A stretch of DNA of 5,740 nt, taken from Hyphomicrobiaceae bacterium. GTDB taxonomy: Bacteria; Pseudomonadota; Alphaproteobacteria; Rhizobiales; HXMU1428-3. The stretch spans positions 1 through 5,740 of the forward strand of contig JANQQH010000226.1 in assembly GCA_028285025.1 (NCBI GenBank), given 5' to 3'. Position 1 is the stretch's first letter; each line of letters starts with the position of its first letter. Below, piece by piece: positions 1 to 4,706 of this stretch. The notes beneath the pieces were generated by a model that was not told where the DNA came from, did no database searches, and worked only from the letters and a program-made list of their open reading frames with translations. Made by a program: the position numbers and the translations under genes.

Positions 1-249
1 CAAATACGCGTCCATTTGACCCATCTTGGCCACCCATTAATAGCTGATCCGCTATATGGAACAGGGTTTAAAACAAAAATGACCCTGTTTCCAGAGCACG
101 TAAGGCAGCATTTAAGCGGCTTTAAACGCCAGGCTTTACACGCTTTTGAGCTCGGATTTGAACATCCAACAACCAAAGAAAGCCTTGTTTTTACTAGTAA
201 ATTACCAAAAAAAATGAAAAAATTAGAAAATTTGCTGGAGTCCCTTTAA
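1..249 (+). CDS. rluD: 23S rRNA pseudouridine synthase, RluA/RluD family (C-terminal end, partial)
   Basis: This is the 3' end of a gene that begins before the window. The open frame runs from base 1 and encodes 82 residues before TAA. It opens with QIRVHLTHLGHPLIADPLYG, which closely matches the conserved block near the C-terminus of RluA/RluC/RluD pseudouridine synthases. These enzymes isomerise uridines in 23S rRNA. The catalytic aspartate lies upstream and is not visible. The end LHAFELGFEHPTTKESLVF is also typical, because the family usually closes with an 'LHA..L.F.HP..' strand. The last 15 or so residues are lysine- and leucine-rich (LPKKMKKLENLLESL). Position directly upstream of rpoH is common in alphaproteobacteria and favours the RluD subgroup, but the C-terminus alone cannot exclude RluA or RluC. 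The TTG at 16 is internal and not a start. Confidence 0.9.
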   Translation, partial: QIRVHLTHLGHPLIADPLYGTGFKTKMTLFPEHVRQHLSGFKRQALHAFELGFEHPTTKESLVFTSKLPKKMKKLENLLESL

Positions 250-257
250 AAACACAA

Positions 258-287
258 TTGAGTGCTTATATATTCATTAACGATAAA
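258..287 (+). promoter_or_regulatory. Weak candidate promoter upstream of rpoH
   Basis: TTGAGT (258-263) and GATAAA (282-287) are separated by 18 bp, each matching four of six bases of the sigma-70 consensus. An overlapping alternative is TTAAAA (246-251), 17 bp, TATATT (269-274). The region is AT-rich, so chance matches are expected. No clear sigma-32 type promoter was seen. This is a guess about where the rpoH transcript could start. Confidence 0.22.
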
Positions 288-308
288 CTTATTGATTTGG
301 GCATACTC

Positions 309-341
309 GCAAAGGTTGTGATTTTATTATTTTACCTTTGC
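309..341 (+). repeat. Perfect 8-bp inverted repeat between rluD and rpoH
   Basis: GCAAAGGT (309-316) and ACCTTTGC (334-341) are exact reverse complements around a 17-nt AT-rich loop. As RNA this would be a stem-loop in the rpoH leader or at the end of the rluD transcript. No proper T-run follows it, so it is a poor intrinsic terminator. A protein-binding dyad is equally possible. Confidence 0.5.
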
Positions 342-343
342 TG

Positions 344-387
344 GTATTTTCTGGGCTTTAAATAGAGTATTTTGGGCTTTAAATAGA
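344..387 (+). repeat. Imperfect tandem duplication in the rpoH leader
   Basis: Two adjacent copies: 344-366 (23 bp) and 367-387 (21 bp). Both begin GTATTTT and end GGGCTTTAAATAGA. They differ only by two extra bases (CT, 351-352) in the first copy. The duplication starts 3 bp inside the end of the inverted repeat at 309-341. It looks like a recent slippage or duplication event. Whether the repeated TTTAAATAGA has a promoter or protein-binding role cannot be told from the sequence. Confidence 0.7.
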
Positions 388-424
388 TAAGACAATAAAT
401 TTTCCTGCACAAATCATGATACAT

Positions 425-463
425 TTAAAAACCTTGGTTTCTTTAGGTTTTCAAGGAGTTTGG
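425..463 (+). promoter_or_regulatory. Candidate hairpin sequestering the rpoH ribosome binding site
   Basis: The Shine-Dalgarno sequence AAGGAG (453-458) lies 7 nt before the ATG. CCTTG (432-436) can pair with CAAGG (452-456), covering most of it, with a G-U pair added at 437/451. Across two mismatches, AAA (427-429) can pair with TTT (459-461). A competing 7-bp stem, AAAACCT (428-434) with AGGTTTT (445-451), would leave the site free. The helix is weak and imperfect, as in known RNA thermometers, but this was read by eye and not folded. Confidence 0.35.
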
Positions 464-465
464 CT

Positions 466-1335
466 ATGGCGTCTAATTATTTACCAACCGTTGCATCTGG
501 CAGTGATGGGTTACAAAAATATTTGGCAGAAGTGCGCCAATTTCCCATGCTGGAGCCGAATGAAGAATATATGCTGGCCAAAAGCTGGCGCGAGCATAAT
601 GACCGCCAAGCAGCCCATAAGCTGGTGACATCACATTTGCGTCTTGTGGCAAAAATTGCCATGGGCTATCGCGGCTATGGTTTGCCAATTGGCGAAGTGG
701 TCTCTGAGGGCAATGTCGGTCTCATGCAAGCCGTTAAACGTTTTGATCCTGAAAAAGGCTTCCGCTTGGCCACCTATGCCATGTGGTGGATCCGTGCCTC
801 CATTCAAGAATATATATTGCGCTCATGGAGCCTGGTAAAACTTGGCACCACTGCTTCTCAAAAGAAGCTGTTCTTCAACCTGCGCCGGGTCAAGGGACAA
901 ATCAACGCTTACGAAGATGGGGATTTGCAACCTGAAAAAGTAAAGGAAATTGCCAAGCAACTTGGGGTAAGTGAAGAAGACGTTGTTTCAATGAACCAAC
1001 GTCTGCAAGGCGATGCTTCATTAAATGCTCCATTGCGCCAAGACACAGAAAGCGCTGAGTGGCAAGACTGGTTGGTTGATGACCAAGTTGACCAAGAAAC
1101 CGCCCTAGGCGAAAGCCAAGAATTAAATGAACGCCTCAGCCTCTTAAAAGATGCGATGGGAGTTTTGAATGAGCGTGAAGTTAAGATTTTTGAGGCCCGT
1201 CGTCTAAGTGAGAGCCCAAAAACCCTAGAGGAACTGAGCCAGGAATTTGGTGTGAGCCGTGAACGCATTCGCCAAATCGAAGTGCGCGCTTTTGAAAAAG
1301 TGCAAGAAGCCGTAACCCAGGCAGCAGCCAATTAA
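466..1335 (+). CDS. rpoH: RNA polymerase sigma-32 factor (heat-shock sigma factor RpoH)
   Basis: A 289-residue sigma-70 family protein that directs RNA polymerase to heat-shock promoters (chaperones, proteases). Region 2 spans about residues 53-125: the segment GYGLPIGEVVSEGNVGLMQA (70-89) and then FDPEKGFRLATYAMWWIRAS (93-112), covering core binding, -10 recognition and DNA melting. QKKLFFNLRR (132-141) is the RpoH box, which separates sigma-32 from other group 3 sigma factors and is linked to core binding and to turnover by FtsH and chaperones. Region 4.2, a helix-turn-helix for -35 recognition, is at about 252-284 (TLEELSQEFGVSRERIRQIE). Length is normal for the family. ATG at 466 was chosen over the in-frame TTG at 460 because AAGGAG (453-458) is spaced 7 nt from the ATG but only 1 nt from the TTG. 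It is probably transcribed alone, since a terminator follows closely. Control may include the leader hairpin described separately. Confidence 0.97.
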   Translation: MASNYLPTVASGSDGLQKYLAEVRQFPMLEPNEEYMLAKSWREHNDRQAAHKLVTSHLRLVAKIAMGYRGYGLPIGEVVSEGNVGLMQAVKRFDPEKGFRLATYAMWWIRASIQEYILRSWSLVKLGTTASQKKLFFNLRRVKGQINAYEDGDLQPEKVKEIAKQLGVSEEDVVSMNQRLQGDASLNAPLRQDTESAEWQDWLVDDQVDQETALGESQELNERLSLLKDAMGVLNEREVKIFEARRLSESPKTLEELSQEFGVSRERIRQIEVRAFEKVQEAVTQAAAN

Positions 1336-1367
1336 TCTGAAAATTATTGTCTATTTGCTGTTTTTAA

Positions 1368-1409
1368 AGACCAACCCAGAAAAGTATAGAGCTTTTCTGG
1401 GTTGGTTTT
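1368..1409 (+). terminator. Rho-independent terminator of rpoH
   Basis: A perfect 15-bp stem, ACCAACCCAGAAAAG (1370-1384) with CTTTTCTGGGTTGGT (1392-1406), has a 7-nt loop (TATAGAG) and is followed by TTTA. Flanking AAAG/TTT bases extend the helix. It begins 34 nt after the rpoH stop and should end that transcript efficiently. Confidence 0.93.
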
Positions 1410-1416
1410 ATTCCCG

Positions 1417-1461
1417 CCCCCCATTATTTCATGACAATCCCATGAAGATTTCCCCCCATTA
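1417..1461. promoter_or_regulatory. Operator-like dyad between two identical C-rich direct repeats
   Basis: CCCCCCATTA occurs twice on the + strand, at 1417-1426 and 1452-1461, 35 bp start to start. Centred between them is a perfect dyad, TTCATG (1428-1433), 7 bp, CATGAA (1441-1446). It lies between the rpoH terminator and the next candidate transcription unit, where a promoter would be expected. A TTATAC at 1490-1495 could be a -10 element, but no good -35 box was found. Symmetry and repetition suggest protein binding; the protein is unknown. Confidence 0.4.
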
Positions 1462-1507
1462 AACAATTTTTAACCTTCTAAGCGCACCCTTATACCCAGG
1501 TCCGAAC

Positions 1508-1606
1508 ATGAGACCAACCGCGTTTGATCTGTCCGTATTTGGAACCAAACGCTTCGCAACGAGTTTTGCGTTTTTGTGGCTTTTCCGGCCAGTTGAACTT
1601 AATTGA
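1508..1606 (+). CDS. Candidate Phe-rich leader peptide (32 aa)
   Basis: ATG at 1508 opens a 32-codon frame ending in TGA (1604-1606). A short AGG (1498-1500) lies 7 nt upstream as a weak ribosome binding site. The peptide begins MRPTAFDLSVFGTKR and has six phenylalanines and one tryptophan (F6, F11, F16, F20, F22, F26, W24). The stop codon falls inside the left arm of the hairpin at 1601-1621, and GCGTTTG/CAAACGC arms lie within the coding bases. This is the layout of an amino-acid attenuator leader. The Phe codons are spaced rather than in a run, as they are in classical leaders, and no amino-acid gene follows. The function is inferred from architecture only, and the frame may be fortuitous. 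Confidence 0.3.
   Translation: MRPTAFDLSVFGTKRFATSFAFLWLFRPVELN
1520..1573 (+). ncRNA. Mutually exclusive stem-loops inside the leader
   Basis: CAAACGC (1546-1552) can pair perfectly with the upstream GCGTTTG (1520-1526). Its AAACGC part (1547-1552) can instead pair with the downstream GCGTTT (1568-1573). A third possibility is CGCAA (1555-1559) with TTGCG (1566-1570), followed by a run of five T. Only some of these can form together, as expected of a switching leader RNA. No known riboswitch consensus was recognised. Confidence 0.35.
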
Positions 1607-1630
1607 ACGTGTGGTTCAATTTGTTTGTTT
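1601..1630 (+). terminator. Terminator-like (attenuator) hairpin with T-rich tract
   Basis: AATTGAAC (1601-1608) and GTTCAATT (1614-1621) form a perfect 8-bp stem with a GTGTG loop, followed by TGTTTGTTT (1622-1630). The stem is AT-rich, so it would be a weak terminator. A second TTGAAC at 1593-1598 could compete for the same right arm, giving an antiterminator-like alternative. A DNA operator is another reading of the same symmetry. Confidence 0.4.
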
Positions 1631-1644
1631 AAAGAAGGTTTTGT

Positions 1645-1851
1645 ATGGTTAGGCTAGCTTTGAAAAAAGCGTCAAACCCGCCTATTAAGATCAAGCGATC
1701 TTTTATCCCTTGTGTTGGGCCTTCTTATCCAAATCATTGGCTGTCCGGGGCCAAATTAACCCTTCATCCCTGTTTGATGCGTGCTCGAAAGAGGCAGCAA
1801 AAACACGCCTATGCCCGTATCAGGGATCGATTATTCAATATAATGGAGTGA
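1645..1851 (+). CDS. Hypothetical small basic protein (68 aa)
   Basis: I do not recognise this protein. The ATG is preceded by AGAAGG (1633-1638) with 6 nt spacing, a good ribosome binding site. The product has 15 Lys/Arg against 2 acidic residues. It has two cysteines (C23, C43), a Pro/Gly-containing middle, and an Arg-rich C-terminal segment, MRARKRQQKHAYARIRDRLF (45-64), which could form a positively charged helix. There is no signal peptide or obvious membrane segment. The stop codon lies 3 nt before the next start, so the two frames could be translationally coupled. Codons such as AGG, CGA and CTA are used, so it may simply be an open stretch in a regulatory RNA. A frame of this length can occur by chance. 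Confidence 0.35.
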   Translation: MVRLALKKASNPPIKIKRSFIPCVGPSYPNHWLSGAKLTLHPCLMRARKRQQKHAYARIRDRLFNIME

Positions 1852-1854
1852 CCC

Positions 1855-1995
1855 ATGGCACAGCACCTCCTTTTCTTATCTCTTAACTTTTTCCTTAGGT
1901 GCTTTCATCATTGCTTTTTGTCTCCAACTTTAACTTATTTCTGGGTGTTCCACCCACCCTTACAGCCTCAATATTTACGACCTCCTGAACAGTGA
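1855..1995 (+). CDS. Hypothetical micropeptide (46 aa), hydrophobic and Phe/His-rich
   Basis: ATG at 1855 follows GGAG (1845-1848) by 6 nt and the previous stop by 3 nt. The frame runs to TGA at 1993-1995. The peptide begins MAQHLLFLSLNFFLRCFHHC and is hydrophobic over about residues 5-32, broken by Arg, His and Cys. It then has a Pro-rich end (HPPLQPQYLRPPEQ). It could be a short membrane-associated peptide, but the segment is not a clean transmembrane helix. The terminator begins 30 nt after the stop. No family was recognised. Its coding bases contain a 7-bp inverted repeat and CCTCC motifs complementary to ribosome binding sites, so the sequence may be constrained as RNA instead. Confidence 0.3.
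   Translation: MAQHLLFLSLNFFLRCFHHCFLSPTLTYFWVFHPPLQPQYLRPPEQ
1862..1903 (+). ncRNA. 7-bp stem enclosing a pyrimidine-rich loop
   Basis: AGCACCT (1862-1868) and AGGTGCT (1897-1903) are perfect reverse complements around a 28-nt loop made mostly of C and T. CACCTCCTTT at 1864-1873 matches the anti-Shine-Dalgarno end of 16S rRNA, so it could pair with ribosome binding sites, including the GGAG at 1845-1848 just upstream. A compact hairpin, TGGGTG/CACCCA (1942-1947/1951-1956), follows. Confidence 0.3.
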
Positions 1996-2024
1996 GGATT
2001 TATTGACCTGTTTTAAATGATGCG

Positions 2025-2057
2025 GACCCGGCCAGCGTTTTGGCCGGGTTTTGTTTT
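2025..2057 (+). terminator. Strong Rho-independent terminator
   Basis: ACCCGGCCA (2026-2034) and TGGCCGGGT (2041-2049) form a 9-bp GC-rich stem with a GCGTTT loop, and a G-T pair can extend it. TTTTGTTTT (2049-2057) follows. The T-tract places it on the + strand. It lies 30 nt after the 46-codon frame and about 90 bp before the acyltransferase start, so it ends the preceding unit. Confidence 0.92.
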
Positions 2058-2073
2058 AGATGAAACCAAATGT

Positions 2074-2093
2074 AAAGCTTTTTGGTAAAAGCT
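2074..2093 (+). promoter_or_regulatory. Hairpin in the acyltransferase leader
   Basis: AGCTTTT (2076-2082) pairs perfectly with AAAAGCT (2087-2093) around a TGGT tetraloop. The left arm overlaps an 8-bp palindrome, AAAGCTTT (2074-2081). A related TAAGCTTTG recurs at 2123-2131. These could be binding-site half repeats or a leader stem-loop. No convincing promoter boxes were found in this 90-bp gap. Confidence 0.3.
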
Positions 2094-2147
2094 AGCCAGT
2101 AAGCTGTTCATTATCGGGTTGCTAAGCTTTGTACCAAGGGTTTTGTT

Positions 2148-3380
2148 GTGTTTTCGAATACCTCACCAGTTAAAAATTATGATGGTCTTGGCAAAGCATC
2201 CAACAATTTTCAATTATTACGCTTTTTAACCGCCCTAACCGTGGCGGCAACCCATTGTTTGTGGGTGATCTATGGTGAATTTCCCCAAGCTCAATGGCCA
2301 CTTGACATTTTGATGCAAATTTCTCACTGCGGCATTTGCATTTTCTTTGGCCTGAGCGGTTACTTGATCACCGCCTCTTTAATCAAGCGGCCCAACCTGT
2401 TGCGCTATAGCGTTAGCCGATTGCTACGTTTGTGCCCACTTTTATGTCTTGTCGCGATACTAACAGCATTCGTGCTTGGCCCCCTTATAAGCTCAGCTTC
2501 CTTTGCGCACTATTATAGCGACTGGCGCCTTTGGGCCTATGTGCCAGCAACCACCCTTGCCTACCCAGACATGACACTACCCGGCGTGTTTACCACCCTA
2601 CCTGATGCAAATGAAGTCAACATTTCCATCTGGACACTGCGTTACGAACTCACCGCTTATGGAATCATGGGGCTCATTGCTGGTCTGGGCTTATTAACCT
2701 CGCGTTTTTTGTGGGTTTGGGTCATGCTGGCCCTAGTTGGTTATGGGGCTGTAAGCTTTACCACTAATTTGCGCACTGAAATTGCCTTTATTGACCACGG
2801 GAGCCGCTTTGGATTTGCTTTCCTTATCGGGCTCATCTTATTTCGTTTTCAAAATAAAATCCCGCTTAATTTGCTCGGTGTCAGTCTGGTTATCGGGCTG
2901 GCCGTGGCAACCAATCACTCTCCTTATATGGAACCATTTCGCATTCTCGCGCTAACCTATACTGCCATTTGGTTTGGCCTAAAACCCAAAGGATTCATTC
3001 GCGCCTACAATAATGTCGGCGATTATTCTTACGGTATTTTTGTATTTCATTGGCCCATTGCACAAACCATTTTGCAGCTACAACCAGAAATAACTTATTT
3101 AGAATTGGTTTATACCGCATTGCCACTCTCACTTGGCCTTGCAGTGATCACATGGCATGGGGTCGAAGCGCCTTTTTTACGCTCCAAAACACAGATCGCA
3201 AATTGGGTGAAACGCCAAGCGATTGCCTTCAAACAATTTGTCCAACAAGGAATTTATGTGATGGGAACATACCATCTCTTAGCTGAAGAGGAAGAAGAAA
3301 GCCGCAATTTACCCCCTTCTCCGCCCCCTCTGCCCGCACCCGCGTACCAGCCGGTAAGACCCTCTCCTTATCAGCGATAA
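2148..3380 (+). CDS. Acyltransferase 3 family integral membrane protein (OafA/YrhL-like)
   Basis: A 410-residue polytopic membrane protein of the acyltransferase-3 family (PF01757 type), which moves acetyl or other acyl groups onto surface polysaccharides, lipids or glycans. The N-terminal motif NNFQLLRFLTALTVAATH (19-36) contains the R-x10-H pair (R25, H36) central to catalysis in this family. FFGLSGYLITASL (66-78) is the usual second block, SIWTLRYELTAYG (160-172) the mid-protein motif, and DYSYGIFVFHWP (292-303) the conserved late motif. VEAPFLR (339-345) closes the domain. About ten hydrophobic segments span residues 25-340. The tail after about 345 is unusual: a cytoplasmic-looking linker, an acidic run (AEEEEES, 379-385) and a proline-rich end. 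GTG at 2148 is the likely start, with AAGGG (2136-2140) 7 nt upstream. The acceptor substrate cannot be predicted, because no polysaccharide genes flank it. Its last 10 bp overlap the convergent cfa gene. Confidence 0.9.
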   Translation: MFSNTSPVKNYDGLGKASNNFQLLRFLTALTVAATHCLWVIYGEFPQAQWPLDILMQISHCGICIFFGLSGYLITASLIKRPNLLRYSVSRLLRLCPLLCLVAILTAFVLGPLISSASFAHYYSDWRLWAYVPATTLAYPDMTLPGVFTTLPDANEVNISIWTLRYELTAYGIMGLIAGLGLLTSRFLWVWVMLALVGYGAVSFTTNLRTEIAFIDHGSRFGFAFLIGLILFRFQNKIPLNLLGVSLVIGLAVATNHSPYMEPFRILALTYTAIWFGLKPKGFIRAYNNVGDYSYGIFVFHWPIAQTILQLQPEITYLELVYTALPLSLGLAVITWHGVEAPFLRSKTQIANWVKRQAIAFKQFVQQGIYVMGTYHLLAEEEEESRNLPPSPPPLPAPAYQPVRPSPYQR

Positions 3381-4681
3381 AGATCTTCCCGGGTTTGGGG
3401 AACCACAGGCATGCCTTTAGCGTTTTGTGTCACCACAGTTTGATAAAGCCGCGCCGAGCCTCGCAAAAAGGCCAGCGAACACCCAGCCAAATAGGCCACC
3501 CAAATACGATAGGTCTCCTCTCCCACAATGGCAATAGCATCTTCTTTTCGCGCAGTCAGCCGCTCACACCATAATTTTGTCGTGAGCTGATAATGCATGC
3601 GCCAGCCTTCAACATCTTGCACCTCAAAACCAGTTTGCTCCATCTTGGCAATGGTATTGCCAAGATCATCAAGCTCACCCCCAGGAAAGATATATTTTTG
3701 CAGGGCCCGCTGTTCTGGGCGAGACGAGAATTTGGTCTTTTTCTTTTTTCCCTTGCGGGTAATGCCATGATTGAGAAAAATCCCCGTTGGCTTGAGCAAA
3801 CTGCGCACCTTTTGCAAATATTCCGGCACCGCTTTAATGCCTATGGCCTCATACATACCAATGGAAGAAATCTTATCAAACTGGCCCTCCAAGTCGCGAT
3901 AATCTTTCAGCTCAATGGTGATTTTATCTGCCAAACCCTTTTCTTTAATCCGCTCAATGGCATAGTCATATTGCTCAGTGGCCAGGGTGACGCCGTGCCC
4001 CTTCACGCCATAATTTTCAACCGCATAAATGAGCAAACCACCCCAGCCACAGCCGATGTCCAACATATGATCACCCTGTTGCAACCGTAGTTTTTTACAG
4101 ATCATGTCCAACTTATCATATTGGGCTTGGTCAATGCTGTTGTCCCAATCAGTGAAATAAGCGCAGGTGTAAATCATGCGTTCATCAAGAAACAATTTGT
4201 AAAACTCATTAGAGACATCATAGTGAAACTCCATGAATTTCTTTTCATCTCGTGCCTTGCTATCAGCCCCGGTTTCATCTCCGGCAAAAGCGCGGGCCAC
4301 CTCTGGTTCTTCTGACTTAACCAATAAAAAAGGCCCGAGCTTTTTGATAAGAGTGGATTTCTTAATCTGCTTAAGCCGTCGTCTGGTTTTGGAAAACACC
4401 AATGGCTCCATCATGTCAAACAGAGTACCACCTTCAAAATCGATTTTTTTATGAATATAGTGGCGAATAAGTTTATCCAGGCTGGGCCCCTTTAACAGTG
4501 AGGCAACCACACCAGGAGAACTAACAGATACGACGTGATCACTGGTCACATTTGGCCCCAACGGCACAATGGTTCCATCCCACAATTTGACACTTAAATT
4601 GGCCTCTAATTTTTCACCCACCTCTGCCAAAATCTCTTTAGCAAGCTGGGCCAATTGTGCATCTGTTTTTCTTTTGAGCAT
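3371..4681 (-). CDS. cfa: Cyclopropane-fatty-acyl-phospholipid synthase
   Basis: A SAM-dependent methyltransferase (436 aa) that adds a methylene group across cis double bonds of membrane phospholipid acyl chains, typically in stationary phase or under stress. An N-terminal lipid-binding domain (about 1-145) precedes the catalytic domain. The family motif FHYDVSNEFYKLFLDERMIY (152-171) and the SAM-binding loop LDIGCGWGG (207-215) are clear. Residues matching the E. coli active site can be aligned: C173 (C139), E278 (E239), H305 and I307 (H266, I268), Y364 (Y317) and the cysteine C401 (C354). A basic stretch, RKGKKKKTKF (309-318), is richer in lysine than in E. coli Cfa. The protein is about 50 residues longer than the E. 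coli enzyme, mostly at the N-terminus. The start is ATG at 4681 with only a weak site (GGTAG, 10 nt upstream). It follows the M50 protease gene by 25 bp, so co-transcription is likely. A related fatty-acid methyltransferase of this family cannot be wholly excluded. Confidence 0.93.
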   Translation of the reverse strand: MLKRKTDAQLAQLAKEILAEVGEKLEANLSVKLWDGTIVPLGPNVTSDHVVSVSSPGVVASLLKGPSLDKLIRHYIHKKIDFEGGTLFDMMEPLVFSKTRRRLKQIKKSTLIKKLGPFLLVKSEEPEVARAFAGDETGADSKARDEKKFMEFHYDVSNEFYKLFLDERMIYTCAYFTDWDNSIDQAQYDKLDMICKKLRLQQGDHMLDIGCGWGGLLIYAVENYGVKGHGVTLATEQYDYAIERIKEKGLADKITIELKDYRDLEGQFDKISSIGMYEAIGIKAVPEYLQKVRSLLKPTGIFLNHGITRKGKKKKTKFSSRPEQRALQKYIFPGGELDDLGNTIAKMEQTGFEVQDVEGWRMHYQLTTKLWCERLTARKEDAIAIVGEETYRIWVAYLAGCSLAFLRGSARLYQTVVTQNAKGMPVVPQTREDLYR

Positions 4682-4706
4682 TTGCGCGTTTCTACCGTCT
4701 TTTACA

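Larger units (their letters stand above)
1410..2057 (+). other. Gene-poor segment between two terminators; probable independent transcription unit of unknown function
   Basis: No recognisable protein or RNA family was found here on either strand. What can be seen, in order, is: a dyad flanked by repeats (1417-1461); a 32-codon Phe-rich frame (1508-1606) containing alternative hairpins; a hairpin followed by a T-rich tract (1601-1630); a 68-codon basic frame (1645-1851); a 46-codon hydrophobic frame (1855-1995); several short hairpins (1687-1702, 1737-1754, 1862-1903, 1942-1956); and a strong terminator (2025-2057). Since rpoH already ends in its own terminator, a second + strand terminator 640 bp later implies that something is transcribed in between. 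It could encode small proteins, be a regulatory RNA, or be the decayed remains of a gene and its leader. Confidence 0.5.

Noticed and set aside
460..465. TTG at 460 as the rpoH start
   Set aside because: It sits 1 nt from the AAGGAG ribosome binding site, too close for initiation. The ATG at 466 has normal spacing.
909..1331. 140-codon open frame on the - strand opposite rpoH
   Set aside because: Its Ser/Arg-rich composition is the usual by-product of antisense reading. The + strand rpoH is unambiguous.
1490..1650. Known leader RNA or riboswitch, for example the alphaproteobacterial speF leader
   Set aside because: Considered because of the leader frame plus hairpins, but no ornithine decarboxylase or similar gene follows and I cannot match a consensus by eye. 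An Rfam search would settle it.
1410..2147. tRNA, tmRNA, SRP RNA or RNase P RNA in the gene-poor region
   Set aside because: No CCA-ending cloverleaf, tag-peptide frame or family-specific conserved cores were seen.
3381..3402. Bidirectional terminator between the acyltransferase and cfa genes
   Set aside because: Only a 5-bp TTCCC/GGGAA stem without a T-tract, inside the cfa coding end; no support as a terminator.
3593..4090. 165-codon open frame on the + strand opposite cfa
   Set aside because: It lies entirely antisense to strongly conserved cfa codons and resembles no protein; it is an antisense shadow.
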